Assembly: GCA_003599485.1 (NCBI GenBank)
Contig: QZKM01000025.1
Location: 1-64,000 of the forward strand
Source of the DNA: Gammaproteobacteria bacterium
GTDB lineage: Bacteria > Pseudomonadota > Gammaproteobacteria > SURF-13
Reading direction: 5' to 3'
Length of the DNA stretch: 64,000 bases
Both the position numbers and the translations under genes were made by a program. The notes below the pieces were generated by a model. The model saw nothing but the letters and a program-made list of their open reading frames with translations. It ran no database searches and was not told the DNA's origin. The stretch's first letter is position 1. Each line of letters begins with the position of its first letter. This document shows, piece after piece, positions 51,240-60,207 of this stretch.

Positions 51240-52525
51240 GTGCGCTTCAGTGTGAGATTTAAAAAGTGTGTGGAACAGGAAATACACGGGTCATAATTGC
51301 GTATCCCTGCTTCCAGCCGCGCGCGCAGTTCATCATCATGCAAACACAGGTTTTCCTCGACGGAGGCGCGCAAATCGGCCTCCATCTGCGCCTGATTCTG
51401 GCTGGTGGGAGGCACGATGCGTGATTTTTTCACCAGCCCCCCATCATCCATCTCATAGCGCTGCCATAAAATTCCGCGCGGCGCCTCGGTGCACCACGCG
51501 CCCACACCCGCGCGCGGGATGATCTCCACAAACGGTTTATCGGGCGGCGTGTACTGTTCCAGAATGGCAACGGCTTCGTGCAGGGCGAAATGAATTTCCA
51601 GCGCACGCGCCACGATGCTGTGATAGGGATTGGTGCTCGGCCAGTGGATGCCTGTACCCTCGGCCAGCCGCAAGGTGCGCGGCGGCAGATGATCCAGATT
51701 ATTGTTGACGCGCGCCAGCGGCCCCACCCAATACGGTTTGCCGTTGATCAGCGCGTGCAACGCGGTGGAGTGCGGCACCTGGTGCTCCACCATATGCGCA
51801 TCAAATTCCGCCGCGGAAATATTCAATCCCTCGCTGGAAACGATGGCGCCCTCGTTCATGGGGTAGTCCGATTCGTGGCGCAGCGACACGAAAGGCGCCT
51901 GACGCGCAACGGCCGGCAGCTTGAGATCCGCCGTCCAGCGCACCAGATCTTCCGCATCCTGCGCCGCCGCCCGCAGGCGCGCCAGCAGGGCCGCCGCCTC
52001 GGCTTGATCCGGCGCGCGGTAAAAGCCGCCCACGCGCGCGCCGACCGGATGCACCGAGCGTCCGCCCATCATGCCGAGGATGGCGTTGCCCAGGCCTTGC
52101 AGTCGCAGCCCGCGGCGCACGATGCCGGGCTGATCCTGCGCCAGCGCCATGGCGTCGGAATAGCCTAAAAAATCCGGCGCGGCCAGAAGATGGATATGCA
52201 GGCTGTGGCTCTCCATCCATTCGCCGCAATAATACAGGCGCCGCAGGCGGCGAATGGCCGGCGTAATCCGGGCGCCGAAGGCCGTCTCGATGGCGTGCAC
52301 CGCGCTCATCTGATAGGCCACTGGACAGATGCCGCAGATGCGCGCCACCATGTCCGGGATTTCCTTCCAGCTCCGGCCCTCCAGGAATTTTTCGAAGAAA
52401 CGCGGCGGTTCGAAGATATTCAGCCGCAAATCCGCCACGCGCGTTCCGTCAATGTGCACGTGGAGCGCGCCTTCGCCTTCCACGCGCGTCAATACCGGAA
52501 CTTCAATGCGGCGTTCACTACTCAT
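51236..52525 (-). CDS. NiFe hydrogenase large (alpha) subunit, group 3b-like
   Basis: [19 protein letters not shown] (L1) and C-terminal [18 protein letters not shown] (L2 plus short cleavable tail). Confidence 0.96.
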   Translation of the reverse strand: MSSERRIEVPVLTRVEGEGALHVHIDGTRVADLRLNIFEPPRFFEKFLEGRSWKEIPDMVARICGICPVAYQMSAVHAIETAFGARITPAIRRLRRLYYCGEWMESHSLHIHLLAAPDFLGYSDAMALAQDQPGIVRRGLRLQGLGNAILGMMGGRSVHPVGARVGGFYRAPDQAEAAALLARLRAAAQDAEDLVRWTADLKLPAVARQAPFVSLRHESDYPMNEGAIVSSEGLNISAAEFDAHMVEHQVPHSTALHALINGKPYWVGPLARVNNNLDHLPPRTLRLAEGTGIHWPSTNPYHSIVARALEIHFALHEAVAILEQYTPPDKPFVEIIPRAGVGAWCTEAPRGILWQRYEMDDGGLVKKSRIVPPTSQNQAQMEADLRASVEENLCLHDDELRARLEAGIRNYDPCISCSTHFLNLTLKRT

Positions 52526-52540
52526 ATAAGGACTGACGGC

Positions 52541-55024
52541 TTACCCTCCCTCATTTTCCTCATCGTCGTCTTCTCCATTTTTCTGCTTCCCGCCCTTCGC
52601 ACCTTCGCCGAACTCCTGACGCAGCAGCGCAAGTTCATATAATTTCACCGCGACCAGATAATTGACGGTGCCCGGCGGCAGCTTGCCCTCCTTGTCAGGC
52701 GCGCCGGCGGCCACACCCGTCAGCATCTCTATCGCCTGATCTATGGTCTCGACCGGATAAATATGGAACTGCCCCGCCGCCGCAGCCTGCACCACGTCCT
52801 CGCGCAGCATCAGGTTTTTCACATTCGAGACGGGTATCAGCACCCCTTGGCTGCCGGCCAGGCCGCGCGCCTTGCAGACATCGAAAAATCCCTCGATCTT
52901 GTCGTTCACCGCGCCTATCGCCTGCACCTGGCCGAATTGATTCACCGAGCCGGTCACGGCCAGGGACTGCTTGACCGGAATCCCGGCCAGGCTGGACAGC
53001 AGCGCGCACAGTTCGGCGAGTGAAGCGCTGTCGCCCTCGACCATGCCGTACGATTGCTCAAACACCAGGCTCGCAGTGAGCGACAGCGGCCTGTCCTTGG
53101 AGTAACGCGCGGCCAGGAACGACGACAGGATCAACACGCCCTTGGAATGGATGGCGCCGGAGAGCTTCACCTCGCGTTCGATGTTGATGAACTCGCCCTC
53201 GCCCAGGCGGGTCGTGGCGGTGATGCGCGTCGGCTGGGCGAAGCTGTGCGCGCCAAGCTCCAGCACGGAAAGCCCGTTGACCTGTCCGACTGACGTTCCC
53301 TGGGTGTCAATCAGCAGCGTGCCGCGCAGGATTTCTTCCTGCACTTCGGCCTTCAAGCGCCCGCCGCGGTGGCGCTCCGCCTCGATGGCCCGCTGCACAT
53401 CCGCCACCGCGACGTTTTCGCGCCCCGCCTCGCGCGCCCAGTAATCCGCTTCACGCATCACGTCCGCGACCCGCTGCATGTGGGTGGACAGCTTTTCCGC
53501 GTCCTCGACGACGCGCGCGCTGTGCTCGATGACCCGCGCCACCGCGCCGCGCTCAAACGGCAGCATATTTTCCTTGCGCGCCAGGGTGGCGATCATCCTG
53601 GCGTAGAGCAGATGATTTTCCGCGCTGCGCTCCAGCGTCTCCTCGAAATCCGCCGCGACCTTGAACAGCTCGCTGAATTCCGGATCATATTCATACAGCA
53701 GATAGTAAAACAGCCTGTCGCCGAACAGGACGATCTTTACCTCCAGCGGAATGGGTTCCGGCTCCAGTGACACCGTGCTGATCAGGCTGTACATCTGCCC
53801 CAGTGATTCGATGCGGATTTCGCGCGCATAGAGAGCGCGCTTGAGCGATTCCCATACGAAGGGCTGGGATAACACCTTGTGTATGTCGAGCAATAGATAG
53901 CCGCCGTTGGCGCGGTGCAGCGAGCCGGGCTTGATCAGGGTAAACTCCGTCACCAGCGCGCCGAATTGCGCGCTGTGCTCGATGCGCCCGATCAGGTTGT
54001 TATAGGCGGGATTGTCATCGCTGACCACGGGCGCGCCCTGGGTGGCGCTGTGATCCACCAGCACATTCACCTGGTAACGATGCAGGGAGGGCCGCTCCGT
54101 GACGGTCAAGCCCAGCAGCGTGACGGGCGGCTCCTCGCGGCGGCGGAAATCCTCCACGTTCTCGATCACATCCTGTTCCACGGCGGAAAAATATTCCTGC
54201 AGCGCGGGCAGCTGCGTGTATTTCTCGCGCAGCTCGTCTATCAGGTGACCCACGGCGTGCATGGTGACTTCCCGGTCCAGGGCCTTGATTTTCTCGCGCC
54301 GCTCCCTGCGCCACTGCGTGACCTGGCGGATCACGCCCTGCAAGCGCTCCTGAAAGACGCTCACCAGCTTTTCCACGCGCTCCTTTTCCCGGTCCGGAAG
54401 TTTGTCGTATTCCTCCGGGCCGATCACCTCGTTATCGCGCACCGGCGCGAAGGCAAAGCCGCCCGGTGTGCGCAGCAGCGCTATGCCCTGCTGCATCGCC
54501 TCATTGCCCAGCCCGTCGAGCGCCTGCTCCTGGCGTTCATTGAACGCCTTTTTTATTTCCTCGACCTTGCGGCGGTATTCCTCGCTGTCAAACGCGGCGG
54601 GTATGGCGCTGCGCAGTTCCTCCACCAGCTGCATCATGTCCTGGCGCAGCTTGACGGCCTGCCCCGCGGGCAGACGCAGCGCGCGTGGTTTGTGGGGCTG
54701 CTCGAAGTTGTTTACGTAACACCAGTCGGAAGGCGGCGCCTCCTGCCTGGCGCGCGCCTCCAGATGGCCGCGCACAAAGGTGTGTTTGCCCATGCCCGGT
54801 GAACCGAGCACGAAAATATTGTAGCCGCTGCGGCGCATGCCGGCGCCGAAACGCACCGCGCCCAGCGCACGCGCCTGGCCGATGATTTCCGCCAAATCCT
54901 CAAGTTCGACGGTGGTCTGGAAGGCGAGTTGATCCAGGGCGCAGGGATGGTAAAGCGCCGCGGAGTCGAGGGACTTTATACTGTTCGCCGTCATATCCAT
55001 ACGCGTTGATTTCCTTTCGTTCAT
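52541..55024 (-). CDS. Lon-like (LonB-type) AAA+ ATP-dependent protease
   Basis: FVLGSPGMGKHTFVRG Walker A; LSVLELGAHSFAQPTRITATTRLGEGEFINIEREVKLSGAIHSKGVLILSSFLAARY...; VEGDSASLAELCALLSSLAGIPVKQSLAVTGSVNQFGQVQAIGAVNDKIEGFFDVC (Ser-Lys Lon protease domain). Start 55024 (ATGA overlap) or 55000 (AAAGGAA SD). Confidence 0.95.
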   Translation of the reverse strand: MNERKSTRMDMTANSIKSLDSAALYHPCALDQLAFQTTVELEDLAEIIGQARALGAVRFGAGMRRSGYNIFVLGSPGMGKHTFVRGHLEARARQEAPPSDWCYVNNFEQPHKPRALRLPAGQAVKLRQDMMQLVEELRSAIPAAFDSEEYRRKVEEIKKAFNERQEQALDGLGNEAMQQGIALLRTPGGFAFAPVRDNEVIGPEEYDKLPDREKERVEKLVSVFQERLQGVIRQVTQWRRERREKIKALDREVTMHAVGHLIDELREKYTQLPALQEYFSAVEQDVIENVEDFRRREEPPVTLLGLTVTERPSLHRYQVNVLVDHSATQGAPVVSDDNPAYNNLIGRIEHSAQFGALVTEFTLIKPGSLHRANGGYLLLDIHKVLSQPFVWESLKRALYAREIRIESLGQMYSLISTVSLEPEPIPLEVKIVLFGDRLFYYLLYEYDPEFSELFKVAADFEETLERSAENHLLYARMIATLARKENMLPFERGAVARVIEHSARVVEDAEKLSTHMQRVADVMREADYWAREAGRENVAVADVQRAIEAERHRGGRLKAEVQEEILRGTLLIDTQGTSVGQVNGLSVLELGAHSFAQPTRITATTRLGEGEFINIEREVKLSGAIHSKGVLILSSFLAARYSKDRPLSLTASLVFEQSYGMVEGDSASLAELCALLSSLAGIPVKQSLAVTGSVNQFGQVQAIGAVNDKIEGFFDVCKARGLAGSQGVLIPVSNVKNLMLREDVVQAAAAGQFHIYPVETIDQAIEMLTGVAAGAPDKEGKLPPGTVNYLVAVKLYELALLRQEFGEGAKGGKQKNGEDDDEENEGG

Positions 55025-55794
55025 TTTTCCCAAGCCTGCGCGCCCGCGCGGAAGGCGGGCGCCCATCCGTTGATGAACCGCAACCGGCGCACGACGTCTT
55101 CATCGGAAAGGCCCAGCTCACGGAAGCGCCGCCCCAGCGCCAGCGTGTTGCCATCTTCCTGCGGCCCGAAGCAGCCGTAACAATCTCGCTCATAGCGCGG
55201 ACACAGCGCGCCGCAACCGGTGCGCGTCACCGGCCCCAGGCACGGTTCGCCCTTGGCCACCAGCACGCACACGTGGCCCGCGCGTTTGCACTCCAGGCAC
55301 ACCGATTCGCCGGGTATGCGCGGAGCCACGCGCGCCAGCAAGTCACTGAGCACGCGCTTTAATTGCCGCTGATCTATGGGGCAACCCCACAGTTCCGCGT
55401 CTACCTTGACGTGTTCCGAGACGGGCGTGGAGCGCGCGAGGCTGTCTATATACTCGGGCCGGGCGTAAATCGCGCGCACAAATTCGTCATGATCTTTCCA
55501 ATTGCGCAACGCCTGCAAACCGCCCGCGGTGGCGCACGCGCCGATGGTGATGAGCAGCCGGCTTGCGGCGCGTATCTCACGGATGCGCTGCAAATCGGCA
55601 GACGTTGAGATCGAGCCTTCCACGAAAGATACATCATAAGGGCCCGGCTGCGTCACACTGGAAGCCTCGGTGAAATGCGCGATCTCCGCCCGGCTTGCCA
55701 GGGTGAGTAAATCCTGCTCCAGATTCAAAAACTGAATCTGGCAGCCATCGCAGGAGGCGAACTTGTGCACCGCGATGCGCAGTCTCCCGGTCAT
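55021..55794 (-). CDS. NiFe hydrogenase small (delta) subunit
   Basis: HKFASCDGCQIQFLNLEQDLL; GACATAGGLQALRN; CLGPVTRTGCGALCPRYERDCYGCFGP. Confidence 0.95.
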   Translation of the reverse strand: MTGRLRIAVHKFASCDGCQIQFLNLEQDLLTLASRAEIAHFTEASSVTQPGPYDVSFVEGSISTSADLQRIREIRAASRLLITIGACATAGGLQALRNWKDHDEFVRAIYARPEYIDSLARSTPVSEHVKVDAELWGCPIDQRQLKRVLSDLLARVAPRIPGESVCLECKRAGHVCVLVAKGEPCLGPVTRTGCGALCPRYERDCYGCFGPQEDGNTLALGRRFRELGLSDEDVVRRLRFINGWAPAFRAGAQAWEK

Positions 55795-55795
55795 G

Positions 55796-56647
55796 TTAAA
55801 GCCCCTTTACCGCCAGCAGCGCACTCACTTCTGTGTAGGAAAATACCGGGCCGTCCTTGCAGATGAATTTTCCGCCGAACATGCAATGGCCGCAATGCCC
55901 CACGGCGCACTGCATGTTGCGCTCCAGGGACAGATAAATATCCGCCGGCGCCATGCCCCGGCGCAGCAGATTTTCCGCCACCGCGCGCATCATCGGCTCC
56001 GGCCCGCACATCATGGCGACGCCCTTAAACATCTCCGGGGCTATGTCCTCCAGCGTCTGCGTCACCTGGCCCACGCGTCCGCGCCACTCCGGCGTGCCCT
56101 TGTCGGCGGTCAGCAGCACCTGGGTGTCCGGCGCGGCGCACCAGCTCTGGATGCGCTCGCCGTAAATGAGGTCGCCGGGGTGCTTCACGCCGTGGCACAG
56201 CGTGAGCGCGCCGTACGACTCGCGGCGCTGCAACGCGTAATGAATCATGGAAGTGGTGGGCGCGCAGCCCAGGCCGCCGGTGATCAACAGCAGGCTGCGC
56301 CCGCGCGCCGCCTCCACCGGCCAGCCGCGTCCGAACGGGCCGCGCAGCCCCAGTGCATCGCCCGCCTTGAGCCGCTGTAACCCTTGAGTGACGCGCCCGA
56401 CGGCGCGGATGGTATGGTCTATCAGTCCGGGATCGTCGGGGTCGGAAACGATCGAGATCGCCACCTCGCCCACGCCGTACAGATACAGCATGTTGAACTG
56501 GCCGGGCTGAAAACGGTACGCTGCGCGCGCGCCAGCATCACTCAGACGCAGGCGCAAGGTGAAAATATCACGCCCCTCCTCCACCCGCTCGACCACCTGC
56601 GCCGCATGCGGCAAATAAGGATTGCGGGACCATGCAACGGCGTTCAT
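55796..56647 (-). CDS. Hydrogenase gamma subunit, FAD/NAD(P)-binding ferredoxin reductase-like
   Basis: Start at MNAVAWSRNPYLPHAAQVVERVEEG; GPFGRGWPVEAARGRSLLLITGGLGCAPTTSMI; C-terminal GHCGHCMFGGKFICKDGPVFSY. Confidence 0.94.
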   Translation of the reverse strand: MNAVAWSRNPYLPHAAQVVERVEEGRDIFTLRLRLSDAGARAAYRFQPGQFNMLYLYGVGEVAISIVSDPDDPGLIDHTIRAVGRVTQGLQRLKAGDALGLRGPFGRGWPVEAARGRSLLLITGGLGCAPTTSMIHYALQRRESYGALTLCHGVKHPGDLIYGERIQSWCAAPDTQVLLTADKGTPEWRGRVGQVTQTLEDIAPEMFKGVAMMCGPEPMMRAVAENLLRRGMAPADIYLSLERNMQCAVGHCGHCMFGGKFICKDGPVFSYTEVSALLAVKGL

Positions 56648-57789
56648 GTCTTTGCCTCGGGTTGGGCGCCGTGCCTGCGCCGTAGCGCGGCGGGCAGGCG
56701 GATGGCGTTCACTTCCTCGATCAAATCTATGCCGGTGGGACACCAGGTAATGCAGCGCCCGCAACCCACACAGCCGCTGACGCCGAACTGCTCGATCCAT
56801 GCGGCGAGCTTGTGCGTGAGCCATTGACGGTAGCGGTGGCGAATCTGCGGGCGGATCTGCGCGCCATGCAGATAGCCGTGTTCCAGGGTGAAACACGAAT
56901 CCCACTGACGCTGATGCCCGCTCTCCTTCCCGTCCAGCGAGGCGACATCCGTCTCCCGGTGACAAAAACAGGTGGGACACACCAGGGTGCAGTTGCCGCA
57001 CGACAGGCAGCGCTCCGCCACATCATCCCAGCGCGGATGCTCAAGATTATTAAACAGCAGCGCCTGGATATTTTCAGTATCCAGGCGGCGCGTTTGGCTG
57101 CGCGCGGCGGCATCTATCGCCTGCGCCGCCTGCGTGATCTCTCCCTCATGCGCGGGCTGCAAGGGCAGATCGGCCAGCACCGCCTCGCCCGCCGCGCTGC
57201 CTGCCCCCACTAAAAAGGCGTCTTCCAGTTCCGTAAGCGCGATGTCATAACCTTCGCGCGCGCGCGGGCCGGTATTCATCGAGGCGCAAAAACAGGTGGC
57301 CGCGGAGCGCGTGCAGTGCACCGCGACGATAAACAGATTTTCACGCCGCGTGGCGTAATAGGGATCGCTGAAATCGTTGTACCGGCCTTTGAGGAAGGTG
57401 CGGTCCTGCACCGACACTCCGGCAAGATCGCAGGCGCGCGCGCCGATCACGGCGAGAGGCCTTATCTCCGGCAGCGTCTCTTTAAAACGCACTTCGCCGT
57501 TTTGCTCCACCGTCCACAGGGTTTCCTGCGGGGCGAACAGAAAACGCTTCAGCGACTCCGGGCCGTGCACGTAATCGAACAGGCGTCCGTTCCCGGAATC
57601 TTCCAGCCGGTAACGGCCCGGCTCCTGCACGCTGACCAGTCCCACGGGCAACTCGTCGGCGCGGCTGACTTCATCATAAACAATGGCCCCGCTCTTCGCG
57701 CGCGGGCCCACCACGCGGTAACCGCGCGCGCGCAGTGTTTGGATCAAGACATCAAGCTGGTCCCGCTTCAGCAGCCCCGCCACGGACAT
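56644..57789 (-). CDS. Hydrogenase beta subunit, 4Fe-4S dicluster protein
   Basis: CLSCGNCTLVCPTCFCH and CVGCGRCITWCPTGIDL; start at MSVAGLLKRDQ (57789) with AGGGAG SD 8 nt upstream; the ORF-track ATG at 57819 lies in a candidate -10 element. Confidence 0.94.
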   Translation of the reverse strand: MSVAGLLKRDQLDVLIQTLRARGYRVVGPRAKSGAIVYDEVSRADELPVGLVSVQEPGRYRLEDSGNGRLFDYVHGPESLKRFLFAPQETLWTVEQNGEVRFKETLPEIRPLAVIGARACDLAGVSVQDRTFLKGRYNDFSDPYYATRRENLFIVAVHCTRSAATCFCASMNTGPRAREGYDIALTELEDAFLVGAGSAAGEAVLADLPLQPAHEGEITQAAQAIDAAARSQTRRLDTENIQALLFNNLEHPRWDDVAERCLSCGNCTLVCPTCFCHRETDVASLDGKESGHQRQWDSCFTLEHGYLHGAQIRPQIRHRYRQWLTHKLAAWIEQFGVSGCVGCGRCITWCPTGIDLIEEVNAIRLPAALRRRHGAQPEAKT

Positions 57790-57841
57790 GACCGGTTCTC
57801 CCTTCGCCGTGCCCAGCATAGCCGACTCCGCGCGGCCTGTC

Positions 57842-57855
57842 CTGATCTATATCAA
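57842..57855 (-). promoter_or_regulatory. FNR/ANR-like box TTGATatagATCAG upstream of the hydrogenase operon
   Basis: Minus strand TTGAT-ATAG-ATCAG (one mismatch); TATGCT -10-like hexamer (57820-57815) centred 31 bp downstream. Confidence 0.75.
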
Positions 57856-57874
57856 ATAGTTTCGTCTAAAACAA

Positions 57875-60163
57875 TTATGATTCGCCAACGCCCGCGGCCA
57901 TGCCGGCCGGCGCCTGCGCGCGTGTGGCGGCAAGCTCTGTAAGAAAGCCGGCGGCCCAGCGGTAGATGTTATGCTCCTCGACAGTCCGGCGCATCCGGCG
58001 CATGCGCGCGCGTCTCTGCGCCGTGTCCATTTCCATGCCGTAACGGATGGCATCGGCGAACTGTTCCGTATCATACGGGTTGATGATGATCGCATCGGCG
58101 AGCTCGCGCGCCGCGCCCGCGAATTCCGACAAGATCAGCACGCCCTCGGATTCCTGGGCGGCGACATACTCCTTGGCCACCAAGTTCATGCCGTCGTGCA
58201 GGGAGCTGACGATGCACATCGAGGCCATGCGCAGGAATGCATGGACTGTCCTGGCGTCATGGTGGGATGCCAGAAAGTGTATGGGTTTCCAGCCGTTGGT
58301 CTGATACTTCCAATTGATTTCGTCCGCGAGTGCCTCCAGTTGTGCAATGTGGTCACGATAGCGGCGGAGGTGCGTGCGGCTCGGTGCGCCCAGTTCCACG
58401 AACGTGAAGCGCCCGCGATACTGCGGATATTTTTCCAGGAACCGGCCCACGGCGCGGAAGCGCTCCGGCAGACCCTTGGTATAGTCAATGCGGTCCACGC
58501 CTACCGCGACGTAAGCGCCATCAAGCTTGTGCTGCGCCTTGAGCGCCGCGATCTGACGCGCCAGTTCCTCGCCGGCCGGAACCTTGCGCTCGGCCCAATC
58601 CTGCACGCTGATAGGGAACGGGCGCACCTGTGATACGCGCCCCTTGAACTCGACCGCGAAGTGGTCCCAGTCGAGACGCGACTCGAGCACGCGATCCACC
58701 GTGTCCAGGAAGTTGTTGCAGTACTGCTGCAGATGAAACCCCACCAGGTCGGCGCCGAGCATACCGGTGAGAATGTCCGCGCCCCACGGACAGATGCGGA
58801 ACGCCTCGGGGTTCGGCCAGGGGATGTGCCAGAACAGCCCCACCCGCAAATCCGGGCGCACTGCTTTAAGCATTTGCGGCACCAGGGCAAGCTGATAATC
58901 CTGCACCAGCACCACGGCCTTGCCGTCGCCGATCTCCTCAATCACGGCGTCGGCGAAGCGCTGGTTTGCCTGGCGGTAATAGTCCCAATCCGCGGCGCGG
59001 AACACCGGGCGCTCGTGCGCCAGGTGGCACAACGGCCACAGTCCCTCGTTGGAGAAGCCGTAGTAGTAGCCCTGCTCCTCCTCGCGCGTGAGCCACACGC
59101 GCCGGAGCGTATAGCGCGCGTCATCCGGCGGCACCGTGAGCCGTCCCGATGCGTCCGCGGTCTCGCGGTCGGCATCGCCTCCGCCGTGCGCGATCCATAC
59201 GCCGCCGCAGGCCTGCAACACCGGATCAAGCGCAGTAACCAGGCCGCCCGCGGGCATAATCATGCGCGGCTCGCCGTCGCGTAACTGGTGCATGTAGGGC
59301 TCGCGGTTGCTCACCACGATAAGCTGGCGGTCTTCGCCCAGTGCGGTGATCGCATGGGTGCGCAGCCGGTCACGGGTCCAGACCTGCTCAGCGTGCATCG
59401 CCGCCTGCGACAGCCTGCGCCCGGTTGAGCGCGCGGCGCGGAAGGAGGCGGCGAGCCGGTCGGTCTCGCTGTGCAGCAGCGCCGACGGCAGACCGCGCGG
59501 CGGCGCTTCGGAAACGTTCTCGGTACGCAGGCGCCGCATCCAGTCCGCCAGCTTGTGCAGCGGGCGCTCGTAGGCAAACCAGGTCATGCCGACCACGAGC
59601 ATCACCGCAAGCAACGTCACGATCAGTATCCAGAATCCGTAGCGCACCAGCCGGCCGGTGGCGCGTTCGTCTATGTACGAAACATCGTGCGCCACCACCA
59701 GCACGCCTTGCCCGGAACCGGCCGCGTCCTTGAGCGGAATTGCGAAGACGTGGATCGGCGCGCCCTGGAAGCGCGTGGTATCGAATGCGTCTGTTCCGGT
59801 CTGCGCCGCCAGTATGGCCGTGGGCTGGAGCCGGTCCGCGAATTCCGTCACCGCCTTGCCGGACGCCACCAGTTGGCCGTCCGGCCGGAACACGGCGTAG
59901 CCGATCAGGCGGCTATAGCCATCGAGCCGCGCCCGCAAAGCTTCGCGCGCCTGGGCATCGGGCAGCGTCAGAGCCCTTCCCACCGTTCCGGAAAGTTGCT
60001 GCGCCAGCACGTGGGCGCGGCGGTTCACATCCTCAAGATCAATCCGGCGTTCATCGCTCACCTGCCGCCAGGCGAACAGGCCGGTGGCGACTCCAATGGT
60101 TGCGGCAATCAAAAGCCCCAGGCGCAGGGAGCGTGCAAGTTGCGGTCGTGCTGTCGTTGTCAT
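57875..60163 (-). CDS. otsA: Trehalose-6-phosphate synthase (GT20) with N-terminal TM-periplasmic-TM sensor-like module
   Basis: Start at MTTTARPQLARSLRLGLLIAATIGVATGLFAW; second TM YGFWILIVTLLAVMLVVGMTWFAY; GT20 motifs VVLVQDYQLALVPQML, GLFWHIPWPNPEAFRICPW, VGVDRIDYTKGLPERFRA. Confidence 0.93.
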   Translation of the reverse strand: MTTTARPQLARSLRLGLLIAATIGVATGLFAWRQVSDERRIDLEDVNRRAHVLAQQLSGTVGRALTLPDAQAREALRARLDGYSRLIGYAVFRPDGQLVASGKAVTEFADRLQPTAILAAQTGTDAFDTTRFQGAPIHVFAIPLKDAAGSGQGVLVVAHDVSYIDERATGRLVRYGFWILIVTLLAVMLVVGMTWFAYERPLHKLADWMRRLRTENVSEAPPRGLPSALLHSETDRLAASFRAARSTGRRLSQAAMHAEQVWTRDRLRTHAITALGEDRQLIVVSNREPYMHQLRDGEPRMIMPAGGLVTALDPVLQACGGVWIAHGGGDADRETADASGRLTVPPDDARYTLRRVWLTREEEQGYYYGFSNEGLWPLCHLAHERPVFRAADWDYYRQANQRFADAVIEEIGDGKAVVLVQDYQLALVPQMLKAVRPDLRVGLFWHIPWPNPEAFRICPWGADILTGMLGADLVGFHLQQYCNNFLDTVDRVLESRLDWDHFAVEFKGRVSQVRPFPISVQDWAERKVPAGEELARQIAALKAQHKLDGAYVAVGVDRIDYTKGLPERFRAVGRFLEKYPQYRGRFTFVELGAPSRTHLRRYRDHIAQLEALADEINWKYQTNGWKPIHFLASHHDARTVHAFLRMASMCIVSSLHDGMNLVAKEYVAAQESEGVLILSEFAGAARELADAIIINPYDTEQFADAIRYGMEMDTAQRRARMRRMRRTVEEHNIYRWAAGFLTELAATRAQAPAGMAAGVGES

Positions 60164-60207
60164 GAAGCCTCCTTCTCTCTGCCTTATCCGGCGCGGACGG
60201 GAGCGCG

